The notes beneath the pieces are model-generated. The model ran no database searches. It saw only the letters and a program-made list of their open reading frames with translations, and had not been told where the DNA came from. This document shows, one piece after another, positions 1 through 8,646 of a stretch of 64,000 nt of DNA (the stretch's first letter is position 1; each line of letters starts with the position of its first letter). A program made the position numbers and the translations under genes. The stretch is from an uncultured Rubripirellula sp. (lineage in GTDB: Bacteria; Planctomycetota; Planctomycetia; Pirellulales; Pirellulaceae), in contig CALIBL010000017.1 in NCBI GenBank assembly GCA_938045805.1, positions 46,187-110,186 on the forward strand, given 5' to 3'.

Positions 1-124
1 GCAACATTCTCGGAAGAAGCCGTGAAATTTGCCTGGGTCCATCACCGGTGCAAATGGGACTTCTACCCCGCCCAGAAAGGTGATAGATGGCTGCGACACC
101 ACACTCATGATGTAGTTCGCTCAT
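1..124 (-). CDS. purF: Amidophosphoribosyltransferase, N-terminal fragment (cut by window edge)
   Basis: Only the first 41 codons are present, read on the minus strand from the ATG at 124-122. The protein begins MSELHHECGVAAIYHL. The E-C-G-V-A-A-I block is the N-terminal signature of glutamine phosphoribosylpyrophosphate amidotransferase, which starts de novo purine synthesis by making 5-phosphoribosylamine from PRPP and glutamine. Cys8 would be the N-terminal nucleophile of the class II glutaminase domain, so seven residues would have to be removed first. Other class II amidotransferases such as GlmS or glutamate synthase have different residues around the cysteine. The gene is divergent from proB, with about 250 bases between them. 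The rest of the gene is outside the window. Confidence 0.83.
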   Translation of the reverse strand, partial: MSELHHECGVAAIYHLSGRGRSPICTGDGPRQISRLLPRML

Positions 125-174
125 AATGCTCTTTCCTTGTGGAAAACGACGTTTAAGTATGAAATCAGGATTTG

Positions 175-195
175 CTTCATCTTCAACTGATGAAG
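175..195. promoter_or_regulatory. Hairpin in the purF-proB divergent spacer
   Basis: A perfect 7-bp inverted repeat, CTTCATC (175-181) and GATGAAG (189-195), has a 7-base loop. It lies about 50 bases upstream of the purF start on the minus strand and 180 bases upstream of proB. It could be part of the purF leader or an operator. No convincing promoter boxes were seen in the rest of 125-375. Confidence 0.3.
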
Positions 196-375
196 TACCG
201 TAACCTAAACAATATCAGGGTCGATCTAAGGATAAGGTTGTACAGCGGGCTTCCCTGCGCGTCGATTCCCCATGACAATCCCGAATGTTGTTCAAATTTT
301 GATGCTCAACCAGACCAGCGGGCTAATCTCATAAAAATACGCTAAAAACTGGTTTACAACGACTCAGCAAAAGCA

Positions 376-1524
376 ATGCCGCCACAAAGCGAAATCCGCA
401 AACAGGTAGTCAGCCAAGCAAAAACCATTGTCGTCAAGGTAGGCACAAGAGTCATTACCTCCGATACTGGAATTCTTGACCACAACCGCATCGATTGCCT
501 TTCATCCCAACTCTGTCGAATTGCCAACACCGGAAGACAAACCCTGCTCGTTAGCAGCGGAGCTGTAGGTGCCGGGGTTGCAAAATTGGGACTTACCGAG
601 CGTCCCAGTGGCCTCGCACAGCTTCAAGCCGTTGCAGCCATTGGCCAAACGGATCTGATTCAGGCTTACGAGGTGGCCTTGGCTGGACTGGGTCGCCACG
701 CTGCTCAGGTCCTTCTCACGGCAGATGATCTCCGCCGAAGAGGGGGGTATCTCAATGTGCGCAATTGCCTTCATCAGATTCATAACTTTGGATCAATCGC
801 TATCCTGAACGAAAATGACTCGGTAGCGGTTTCCGAGTTGATGACGACCTTTGGAGATAATGATCGACTCGCTTCCCAAGTCGCAGGCCTACTTTCCGAA
901 GCTCTGCTTATTATTCTCTCGGATGTTGAGGGACTATATGATGGTCCACCCTCTCTTCCCAGCAGTACCAAGTTAGACGTCGTGCCACAAATTGACGACG
1001 AAGTACTTGCGATGGCTCAGAGCGAGCAAAACAACCAAAGCCGTGGAGGAATGGCGAGTAAGCTGCAAGCGGCAAAAATTGCAACCTCGCATGGACACCC
1101 AACTATCATCGCTCCAGGAAGAGATGATGAAGTGCTCGACAAAATCATGTCGGGAGACTCAGTGGGAACACTTTTTCTTCCTCCTGAACGATCCATCAAA
1201 GGCCGGAAACGCTGGATTGGCAGTGCTGCTGGCACGCACGGCTCAATTACTGTGGATCATGGCGCAGAAACAGCGCTATGCCAACGCGGTGGTAGCCTGC
1301 TTGCAATCGGTATCCGACAAATCAGCGGTTCGTTTAAACACGGCAGCGTGGTTTCAATCTTAAACCAACAGGGCACAGAAATTGCCAGAGGCTTAAGCAA
1401 TTACCCCTCGAGTGAAATCAATTTGATCAAAGGCTTGCCGAGCGACCAAATTGCCGAGGTGCTCGGTCATCGTCCCTACGAATCAGTGATTCATCGAGAT
1501 AACATGGTACTCCTCGGGGAGTGA
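376..1524 (+). CDS. proB: Glutamate 5-kinase
   Basis: A 382-residue cytoplasmic enzyme that phosphorylates glutamate to gamma-glutamyl phosphate, the first step of proline synthesis. Residues 12-265 are an amino-acid kinase domain: VKVGTRV near the N-terminus, VSSGAVGAG for substrate and phosphate binding, LNENDSV, FGDNDRLASQVA and LSDVEGLYDGPP. Residues from about 285 to 372 form the C-terminal PUA domain seen in the long form of the family, and the length is normal. The ATG at 376 is used; no strong ribosome-binding site precedes it. proA is not adjacent, so proline genes are dispersed here. The gene converges on nth, with 26 bases between the stop codons. Confidence 0.95.
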   Translation: MPPQSEIRKQVVSQAKTIVVKVGTRVITSDTGILDHNRIDCLSSQLCRIANTGRQTLLVSSGAVGAGVAKLGLTERPSGLAQLQAVAAIGQTDLIQAYEVALAGLGRHAAQVLLTADDLRRRGGYLNVRNCLHQIHNFGSIAILNENDSVAVSELMTTFGDNDRLASQVAGLLSEALLIILSDVEGLYDGPPSLPSSTKLDVVPQIDDEVLAMAQSEQNNQSRGGMASKLQAAKIATSHGHPTIIAPGRDDEVLDKIMSGDSVGTLFLPPERSIKGRKRWIGSAAGTHGSITVDHGAETALCQRGGSLLAIGIRQISGSFKHGSVVSILNQQGTEIARGLSNYPSSEINLIKGLPSDQIAEVLGHRPYESVIHRDNMVLLGE

Positions 1525-1550
1525 CCTCAATTGTTGCGCCAGTTGCAAAG

Positions 1551-2204
1551 CTATGGCTTTTTGCAAATCACTGCTTTACGCCTTCGTGGATAAACTTCAC
1601 GACACAAACCACAAACAGTGCCGTCACATCCACGTGCAGTACAGTATTCTCGCCCGTAAAAAATGATCTGCAAGTGCAGTGTATTCCAGCACGACTCAGG
1701 AAACAGCTTTTTCAAGTCCGCTTCAGTTTGAACAACGCTTTTGCCATCGGTCAAACCCCATCGCTGCGCCAAACGATGGATGTGTGTATCAACCGGGAAT
1801 GCAGGTACATCAAATGCCTGTGACATCACAACGCTAGCGGTTTTATGCCCAACACCTGGGAGTGCCTCTAACTCTTCAAATGTAGATGGCACTTGACTGC
1901 CATGATTTTCCGTCAGAATCCGTGAGAGTCCCGCCAAATTTTTTGCTTTCTGCGCCGCCAAACCAAGCGACTTAATATGTGGATAAATTCCCTTCTCCCC
2001 GAGATCTCTCATTTGAGAAGGAGTGGGCCCTGCCTCAAAAAGCGATGGGGTGACTTCATTCACCTTTTTATCGGTGCACTGAGCACTCAGAACTACAGCC
2101 ACTAACAGACTAAAAGCATCATAGTGGTCAAGTGGTATTGGTGGATCAGGGTATAATTCTTCGAGTCGTCTTCGAATAATGAGTGCACGCTCTTTTCTGT
2201 TCAA
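1551..2204 (-). CDS. nth: Endonuclease III, DNA glycosylase/AP lyase
   Basis: A 217-residue base-excision repair enzyme that removes oxidised pyrimidines and nicks the abasic site. The helix-hairpin-helix LPGVGHKTASV carries the catalytic Lys, and FPVDTHIHRLAQRWG carries the catalytic Asp. The C-terminal cysteines, in GREYCTARGCDGTVCGLC, are spaced C-X4-C-X4-C-X2-C, not the classical C-X6-C-X2-C-X5-C of the 4Fe-4S loop (see findings). The start is TTG at 2204, supported by GAGGGG nine bases upstream; no in-frame ATG lies close. It is divergent from the DUF5722 gene across only about 50 bases. Confidence 0.92.
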   Translation of the reverse strand: MNRKERALIIRRRLEELYPDPPIPLDHYDAFSLLVAVVLSAQCTDKKVNEVTPSLFEAGPTPSQMRDLGEKGIYPHIKSLGLAAQKAKNLAGLSRILTENHGSQVPSTFEELEALPGVGHKTASVVMSQAFDVPAFPVDTHIHRLAQRWGLTDGKSVVQTEADLKKLFPESCWNTLHLQIIFYGREYCTARGCDGTVCGLCREVYPRRRKAVICKKP

Positions 2205-2254
2205 AATCTAATTCCCCTCGGAGCACTCGGTATCTTTCAACCGTTTGCCAATTC

Positions 2255-4339
2255 ATGCGACCAATTCTTTCCCACATCTCTAATCATAGATACACGGCTA
2301 TTTTCCTGGGCAGCCTTATCGATTTAATTTTAGGATCTCTTTACTCGCAATGCGGAGCAAAAGATCTCGTATTGATGAGAGAACGATGCAATGACGTCGA
2401 CATTCAACAAAATGGAACTGCTCTGAAAATCATTACGACAGGACACGATCCGTATCTTGTGTGGCAAGTAGCATCCCCACCAACCGAAGATGAATCCGTA
2501 TTATCTTTCGAATACTTTAGTTTGATAAACATCGATTCTATCCATGGCTATCACGGTCCTCCCATTGAAGAAAACTCCCGTTTTGAGTTGCCTAACATCT
2601 CAATCAGTGAGGGCTGGTCTGAGTACCGGTATGATCTTCGTACCGAAGAATCGTTTCGCCAGAATGACGCGATAAAATATATTCGGTTGGACCCGGGAAT
2701 GGCAGCGGATAAAAGTTTTCAGTTGCGACGTCCTAAGCTGATACAACCAAGTCCCGCAGAACTTATTGCAGCAGAAACTCTTCAAATCAAGAACGCCCAC
2801 AAAAAGGCGCAAAGCGAAAAACTTAACGACTACTTGCAGTCCGATTTTCCTGCTCGCATCTCAAACATTCACGTCGATAACGAATCAATCTCATTAGAGA
2901 TTGTTGTGAATGGCAAAACCCTCAATGACCCGATACAGCTAATCGAATTTCCATTGTGGCAAAGCCCAAATGACAGAGGGCTCGACTGTCAAAAACATGT
3001 GAGTCCTACCAATCAAACTATTCAGTTACCTCGTTTTATTGACGGACGAGATCGGTCAGAGAGCGGTTGGAGATTAGAAAGTACCACGCATCCAGGTGAA
3101 TTCCTAACCGCTCGACACTTTGCAAGCAGGCTTGTCGAGATTGATGCAAACGAAGAAAAGGTTAACCAACTGCCAAAATCGAAGAAAGGACTGAGTGGCG
3201 TCAGTCAGCGCGGACCGATGCAAGATTTGCTTGACCTGAAAATCACGGCCATCACTATTAATCTTGTTTTGAATCAGTTCATTTCGATTCAATCGGAACC
3301 AAACCTAGTAGCAATACCCGATACGGATCCAACACTTTACTTCGACCCACGACCTTTTGAGACCTATGATCGCATCGTTGAATTTGCTAAAGAACACGAC
3401 ATTGTAGTCTCAGCAATTGTTCTGATTACCTCGAATGCTAGCCGAAAAACGAGCCCTCCACTCGTTCATCCAGAAGCAACAGGAGGTATCTATGCGATGC
3501 CCGACCTTTCAAGCGAATCAGGCTGCAACCTGTATCGTTTCATCTTAAATGTAATCGCGGAACGATACGGAAAAACCAACCAACACCAAGCAACAATCAC
3601 GAATTGGATCGCTCATAACGAAATTGATTATCACCATGTTTGGACCAACATGGGAAAGCAACCCGAAAATATCGTCACTGAAATCTATTACCGATCAATG
3701 CGTCTAATTGAATCTGTAGCCTGTCACCACAACCCATACGCAAGAGTTTTTGCATCGTACACTCACCATTGGAACACACCTGCCGAAGAAGACTGGACGC
3801 GACTTTGTACTCGCCGTTCGCTATTACAATTACAAAAGCTATCGCTCTTAGAGGGTGATTTTCTTTGGGGCATCGCGTATCACCCTTACCCAGAAAACCT
3901 TTTTGCGCCAAAGGCTTGGGAGGGTAAAGAGGTTCTTTTCTCGCTAGATACCCCGATGATAACCATGCAAAACCTAGAGGTACTGGGACGATTTGTACGT
4001 TCGCCCGAAATGGAAAAAGCAAACGGACAACGCCGACCCGTAATTCTAAGTGAGCAAGGATTCCATACGCCAAGTTACGACAGCCACTACCAGACACTGC
4101 AAGCTGCCTCGATCTGGTACGCGATGCAAAAAATTGATTCCTGCGATTGGATTGAATCCTTTTACTACCACCGGTGGATTGATCATCCCGAGGAAGGTGG
4201 GCTGCAGTTGGGACTCAGAACTCTTCCAACCCCAAACCAACCATATGGTGAAAAAAAACAAGCATGGTACATGTACCGTGCGATTGGCACGAAAGACGTA
4301 ATGAAAGAAGTCGACAAACTTCCACAAGAACTTCGTTAA
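2255..4339 (+). CDS. DUF5722 family protein, probably exported
   Basis: 694 residues from ATG 2255. An in-frame upstream start at 2183 would overlap nth and bury the hydrophobic stretch, so it is less likely. The N-terminus has a hydrophobic segment, YTAIFLGSLIDLILGSLYSQC, fitting a signal sequence or anchor. The C-terminal half looks like a TIM-barrel glycosidase fold as in DUF5722: an N-x-x-D near WIAHNEIDYHHVW, GIAYHPYPENLF, ILSEQGFHTPSY with a possible catalytic Glu, and a closing W-Y-M-Y-R-A-I-G. No activity has been assigned to the family to my knowledge; a glycoside hydrolase role is inference. It converges on the oxidoreductase gene at 4365. Confidence 0.75.
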   Translation: MRPILSHISNHRYTAIFLGSLIDLILGSLYSQCGAKDLVLMRERCNDVDIQQNGTALKIITTGHDPYLVWQVASPPTEDESVLSFEYFSLINIDSIHGYHGPPIEENSRFELPNISISEGWSEYRYDLRTEESFRQNDAIKYIRLDPGMAADKSFQLRRPKLIQPSPAELIAAETLQIKNAHKKAQSEKLNDYLQSDFPARISNIHVDNESISLEIVVNGKTLNDPIQLIEFPLWQSPNDRGLDCQKHVSPTNQTIQLPRFIDGRDRSESGWRLESTTHPGEFLTARHFASRLVEIDANEEKVNQLPKSKKGLSGVSQRGPMQDLLDLKITAITINLVLNQFISIQSEPNLVAIPDTDPTLYFDPRPFETYDRIVEFAKEHDIVVSAIVLITSNASRKTSPPLVHPEATGGIYAMPDLSSESGCNLYRFILNVIAERYGKTNQHQATITNWIAHNEIDYHHVWTNMGKQPENIVTEIYYRSMRLIESVACHHNPYARVFASYTHHWNTPAEEDWTRLCTRRSLLQLQKLSLLEGDFLWGIAYHPYPENLFAPKAWEGKEVLFSLDTPMITMQNLEVLGRFVRSPEMEKANGQRRPVILSEQGFHTPSYDSHYQTLQAASIWYAMQKIDSCDWIESFYYHRWIDHPEEGGLQLGLRTLPTPNQPYGEKKQAWYMYRAIGTKDVMKEVDKLPQELR

Positions 4340-4364
4340 AAGGCAGGTTTATTACCCTTGAAAT

Positions 4365-5546
4365 TTACTCTTGATCTTCGCACCAATTAACCCAACTGCA
4401 TCCACGTGCATTGCTATTCAGGCAGTGATGCGTGAACAGCACACCATCGAAGCCGTCCCAAACCGACGGACAGAGATCTGTAACGCCATCCAGCTGCGGC
4501 TCTTTGCTGGCCGTCAAACACCGCATTTTTCTATAGGCATCACGATAAAGATTGGCAAAGGCCTCAAAAAATGCCTCAGGATGCCCAGCAGGTAACCGAC
4601 TGGCAATCTTCGCATCCGGCGTTGTGTAATCAGCACTAGGATGACGGTCGTAGGTCATCGTGGGCTTCCCTAATTGCCCAAAGATCAATTGGTTGGGACT
4701 TTCCTGGCGCCAACTTAAAGCACCCTTCGAACCATCAATTTGAATGGATAAGTCATTCAAACGCCCATGCGAAACCTGACTCCACATAACCGTGGCCATC
4801 GTATCACCACTCATTTGCATGATCGCTTGACCATAATCATCCAAGTTGTGGTGAGAAGAAAATGATTTGAGCTTGCACATCAAAGCAGTCGGTTTTAATC
4901 CGGTGATGAAACTCAATAAATGGAACGCGTGAGTCCCAACATCTCCCAAAGAACCCGCGGGACCATTCTTAAGAGGATCACTTTTCCACGCGCCTCGATT
5001 AGGGGTAATGCCGGCTTGCATACCATGCATCCACCCTTGCTTGTAAGCAACGCGAATCGCGAGCACTTCTCCGATCTCTCCGTTTCTGATCATTTCCCGT
5101 GCTTGACGCACCATTGGGTACCCAGAGTAATTATGCGAAAGCACAAAAACTTTACCGGTCTCAGATACTGTTTCCACCAATCTTCTTGCATCATCCAGAT
5201 TGGTTGTCATGGGCTTATCGCAAATGACATGAAACCCTGATTTTAATGCGCAAATTGCGATATCCGCATGTGTATGATTAGGCGTCGCGATTGTTACGAA
5301 GTCAATCCGATCGTTGCTTGGCAATCTGTTCTCAGAAGAGAGTAAATCAGAGTAACTTCCATAGGCACGTGCAGGTGAAACTGAAAACTCCGCAGAGCAC
5401 CGCTTCGACTTCTCCGGACTCGATGAAAAGGCACCGGCTACCAATTCTGCCTCACGATCAAGCGTTGCCGCTGTGACGTGAACGCGTCCAATAAAGCCCG
5501 CACCACCACCACCGATCAATCCCATCTTTAATTTTGACGGATTCAC
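4365..5546 (-). CDS. Gfo/Idh/MocA family NAD(P)-dependent oxidoreductase
   Basis: 393 residues. The N-terminal Rossmann fold has the glycine-rich motif GLIGGGGAGFIG. Next come VTIATPNHTHADIAICAL and the family hallmark CDKPMTTN, the E/D-K-P motif whose Lys is catalytic. GSLGDVGTHAFHLLSFITG, with the second active-site histidine region, lies in the substrate-binding domain. Family members oxidise or epimerise sugars, inositols and related polyols; the substrate cannot be read from sequence. There is no signal peptide. The start is GTG at 5546 with AGGCAGG just upstream. It is the last gene of the long minus-strand run, 95 bases after the PVC cytochrome gene, and may be co-transcribed with it. 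Confidence 0.9.
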   Translation of the reverse strand: MNPSKLKMGLIGGGGAGFIGRVHVTAATLDREAELVAGAFSSSPEKSKRCSAEFSVSPARAYGSYSDLLSSENRLPSNDRIDFVTIATPNHTHADIAICALKSGFHVICDKPMTTNLDDARRLVETVSETGKVFVLSHNYSGYPMVRQAREMIRNGEIGEVLAIRVAYKQGWMHGMQAGITPNRGAWKSDPLKNGPAGSLGDVGTHAFHLLSFITGLKPTALMCKLKSFSSHHNLDDYGQAIMQMSGDTMATVMWSQVSHGRLNDLSIQIDGSKGALSWRQESPNQLIFGQLGKPTMTYDRHPSADYTTPDAKIASRLPAGHPEAFFEAFANLYRDAYRKMRCLTASKEPQLDGVTDLCPSVWDGFDGVLFTHHCLNSNARGCSWVNWCEDQE

Positions 5547-5641
5547 GTTCCTGCCTACCTCGCTTGATCATGTATTAGAAGGAGCACCTCGTGCTGATTC
5601 ATCTTTTGAGGTTCTCAGAGCGAAATCAGACCGGCTTAGGT

Positions 5642-8578
5642 TCACTCTTTTTGTAGTAATCCAACACCCGGGATATCAGCTCCGACATATCTCCAATTCT
5701 TCAAAAAGGCAATAAGGTCACTCATTTGCTGAAGACTTATCGTTTTCTCAAAACCATTGGGCATCAAGGAGACTCCGGTTGTTTTAATTCTCTCGACTTC
5801 TTCCTTGTAAACCAACTTTCTCTCTCCGCCCTGCTGCTGAATGGTCAAACTATCTGAACGTTCACTTATCAACAATCCATCTAATTGCCTACCATCGAGG
5901 GTCAAAACTTGCGTTTGAACAAAAGATGCGTCTATAGCTGAATTTGGATCTAAAATCGAAACGAGTAAATATTCAGCCGTCTTGGTCCTCGTGTCACTGA
6001 TATCAGGACCCACGTTTGTTCCCACACCATCAACCCGATGACAGGAAGAACACTGCGCAAGGAACACTTCCTTACCTCGCACAGCATCTCCATCAAGCTT
6101 TAGACAGTCTCGGTAATCCGTAATAACGCGAGTTCGGTCCCGATCAGCAGACAGTAACTCAGTGGCTTGACTCGAGATACTGGTGTCTCGATGGTTCCGC
6201 AATCGCTGCGCCATCTTGGGATCAATTGCGTTCCTCGGAAGTTTGCCCTTTTTTAACTGCGTTAGGATCCATGCCGAATCAACATCTGTACTAACGCAAG
6301 CCTGTAAAACAGCTTGGCGTAAAGATGCATTTAAATCCAACCAGTGTTCACCAAGATAACTTCGCATCCAGTCAGAATCAGTTTGAAGCAGACGCCTAAT
6401 TGCAACTGCACGCACATCCGAGGCTTGCTGATCCCCTGTAACGCTTCGAAGCCATTCTTCAGATACCTTGCCGACATCGATTAACATTGCCAGACCATCT
6501 GCTCGACTGGCGAAATCATAGTGATTTTCGATCCACGCCTCATGCACCCGCTGAAATTCAAGGTCAACTACCTCTCTGGCCCTGCCATCAAGTGATTGAA
6601 TTAAATCAGCCAGAGAATGCCGGCCACGCTTCAATCCTTGTCTCCAGTCCAAGAGTAACATCAACCTCTGTTGTTCGCTTAGAGCGAGCGATTCTTGCTT
6701 GCCAAGAATACTAGCGATCAGGACGCCAGACTCATGTGGGTCCGTCATCGCCAATCTTTGTAATAAATAACCAAGTAGCTTCGAGTTCATCTTCTGTTCA
6801 CGCCCCAAGCGTCTGGCAAGCTCTTGTAAGTCATTACGATGGACGCTACCTATCACCGCTTGAATCCATTCATCAGCACTCGCGTTTAAACTAATTTGTG
6901 TAAGTAATTCAACTCGATTGGATTTATCCAGTCGATGATCGCGACTTATTACGAGCGCCAATTCGAAGAGCACCGTCGCACTCGGGTCGTGGATTGCGGC
7001 GGACCATGCCTCCGCACCAAATTGATCATTTGCCGAGAGTCGGATTCCTAACGCCCTGAGTCTCGCATCATCCGATTCAATCAAAGACATTAGATGCACT
7101 TGATTAAATAAGCCGAACCGCCACAACACGTAAGCAGCTCGAGCTTTGCCTGGAGCAGGGGCAGATTGGCTTTGCAGAAGCTCCTGAACCTCTTTTGCCT
7201 TTGACACGCCTGATTCTAGATAGTACTGCGACGCGCAAGAACGTTGCCAAACAGAATCCGATGCGAGCCATTGCAGCGCGTTGGCTTCCGTCAAGATGGC
7301 CGAACTAGCCGGCCAGTCTTCACCTTCAACCACCTGCCATATTCGGCCTAGCTGTTTTCCATATCTTTGATCGGGCCTTGCTTTTAGTTCGGGTGGCATG
7401 AAATCAGGGTGTTCAATCACAACGCGAGCCATGTCGATAATAAATACACTGTTTTCCGGCCCAGAAGTCAAATCCACTGGCCTGAACGTATGATCCTCCG
7501 ATGTCAGAAAATCGTAGTTCGATTCAACTCGTCGCGAAGACCAAGAACTCCCGATTTTTTTAAGCACTTGAAGTTGCACGAGATAAGCGGTCGGCTCACA
7601 TACTAATAAGTGCTCTAAATCGTGGGATGACCATCCTGGTGCATAGACACCACAAGCAGCACTAAATTGGCCAGAGTGTAAATTACTCGTCGTCCATGCG
7701 GTTGCTCTTGGATAGACAGCGGATTGTTCACCAACCAACGCGACGTCATGAACCAAATCACGAGGACCCACCAAGGAATCCCTTCGACTTACCTCCAGAT
7801 TCATCATCGCATGCATCGCTGGATTTCTGTTGCTGCACCCAATCCTTCTACCAAAGTCATCAATGGTCAACCCAAACTGACTTTTTCCACTCACCACTCC
7901 CCAATCACCTCCATTGGGATCAAAGTAGAAGTCGCCCTCTTGCAGATCAACGGGTTTATCTTTCTTCGCAAAACGAGCATCTTGGGATTGAACCAAACCA
8001 CCGCGGAGACCATTCGCAACATAGATCATTCCATCGGGAGCTAGCGTTGGGTGATTTGCCCGTAGTTGTTGATTCTGTTCTGCAAACCCCTCAAACCAGA
8101 CCTCGGTCCGGTCAGCTACCAGATCGCCATCGGTATCCTCAATAAAAAGCACCCGACCGGCTACGGTCACAAACACACCGTCTCGGTACGGTTGGACTCC
8201 GGTGGGAAAATCAAGTCCATCAGCGTACAAAGTTGCGGACTCAAAAAAACCATCTCGATCGAGATCTTGAAGCACTTTGATATTGCCCAATGGTTTTTTT
8301 TGCTGGGGTAACCGCATCGGATAGTCGGGCATCTCAACAATCCATAATCGACCTAGATGATCTAACCTCGCACTAACCGGATCAGTGATCAATGGTTCAT
8401 TTGCGATCAATCGGACACGATATCCATCCTGAACATGAAGCGAGTTCACGGATTTCTTTAATGATTCAAGAGCACCATACTCTTGGCTCGATCCGTGGCT
8501 GCAGATAACGAATGCAAAAATGACGACGCAAAAAAACCGCGAGATCTTGGATGCTTGAAGAGTAGTTCGAACAGTCAA
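5642..8578 (-). CDS. PVC-type propeller/HEAT/cytochrome c protein
   Basis: 978 residues, exported (residues 12-31 are hydrophobic). Residues 40-390 match the N-terminal domain of planctomycete and verrucomicrobial membrane-bound dehydrogenase-like proteins: blocks such as GRLWIVEMPDYPMR, LDRDGFFE and EDTDGDLVADRTE look like propeller blades with Asp-rich calcium-type loops. A helical HEAT-like region follows, about 430-800. The C-terminal cytochrome domain has the heme motif CSSCH near residue 842, NVGPDIS, and a likely Met ligand in SLMPNGFE. The substrate is unknown; sugar or polyol oxidation is often guessed. The start is TTG at 8578, supported by AGAGG five bases upstream. It follows the 2290-residue giant by 68 bases. 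Confidence 0.88.
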   Translation of the reverse strand: MTVRTTLQASKISRFFCVVIFAFVICSHGSSQEYGALESLKKSVNSLHVQDGYRVRLIANEPLITDPVSARLDHLGRLWIVEMPDYPMRLPQQKKPLGNIKVLQDLDRDGFFESATLYADGLDFPTGVQPYRDGVFVTVAGRVLFIEDTDGDLVADRTEVWFEGFAEQNQQLRANHPTLAPDGMIYVANGLRGGLVQSQDARFAKKDKPVDLQEGDFYFDPNGGDWGVVSGKSQFGLTIDDFGRRIGCSNRNPAMHAMMNLEVSRRDSLVGPRDLVHDVALVGEQSAVYPRATAWTTSNLHSGQFSAACGVYAPGWSSHDLEHLLVCEPTAYLVQLQVLKKIGSSWSSRRVESNYDFLTSEDHTFRPVDLTSGPENSVFIIDMARVVIEHPDFMPPELKARPDQRYGKQLGRIWQVVEGEDWPASSAILTEANALQWLASDSVWQRSCASQYYLESGVSKAKEVQELLQSQSAPAPGKARAAYVLWRFGLFNQVHLMSLIESDDARLRALGIRLSANDQFGAEAWSAAIHDPSATVLFELALVISRDHRLDKSNRVELLTQISLNASADEWIQAVIGSVHRNDLQELARRLGREQKMNSKLLGYLLQRLAMTDPHESGVLIASILGKQESLALSEQQRLMLLLDWRQGLKRGRHSLADLIQSLDGRAREVVDLEFQRVHEAWIENHYDFASRADGLAMLIDVGKVSEEWLRSVTGDQQASDVRAVAIRRLLQTDSDWMRSYLGEHWLDLNASLRQAVLQACVSTDVDSAWILTQLKKGKLPRNAIDPKMAQRLRNHRDTSISSQATELLSADRDRTRVITDYRDCLKLDGDAVRGKEVFLAQCSSCHRVDGVGTNVGPDISDTRTKTAEYLLVSILDPNSAIDASFVQTQVLTLDGRQLDGLLISERSDSLTIQQQGGERKLVYKEEVERIKTTGVSLMPNGFEKTISLQQMSDLIAFLKNWRYVGADIPGVGLLQKE

Positions 8579-8646
8579 CTCGACCTCTCACATGATTAGA
8601 GTAAAACAATGGTCGATCGATTCTACTCGTTCCGCAGCTCACATGC

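Noticed and set aside
5575..5600. AGCAC-CTC-GTGCT stem between the Gfo/Idh and PVC cytochrome genes
   Set aside because: Only five base pairs and no T tract; it could arise by chance.
7696..8145. 149-residue open frame on the plus strand
   Set aside because: It is antisense to the propeller domain of the PVC cytochrome gene, has a shadow-like composition rich in His, Ser and Arg, and no ribosome-binding site.
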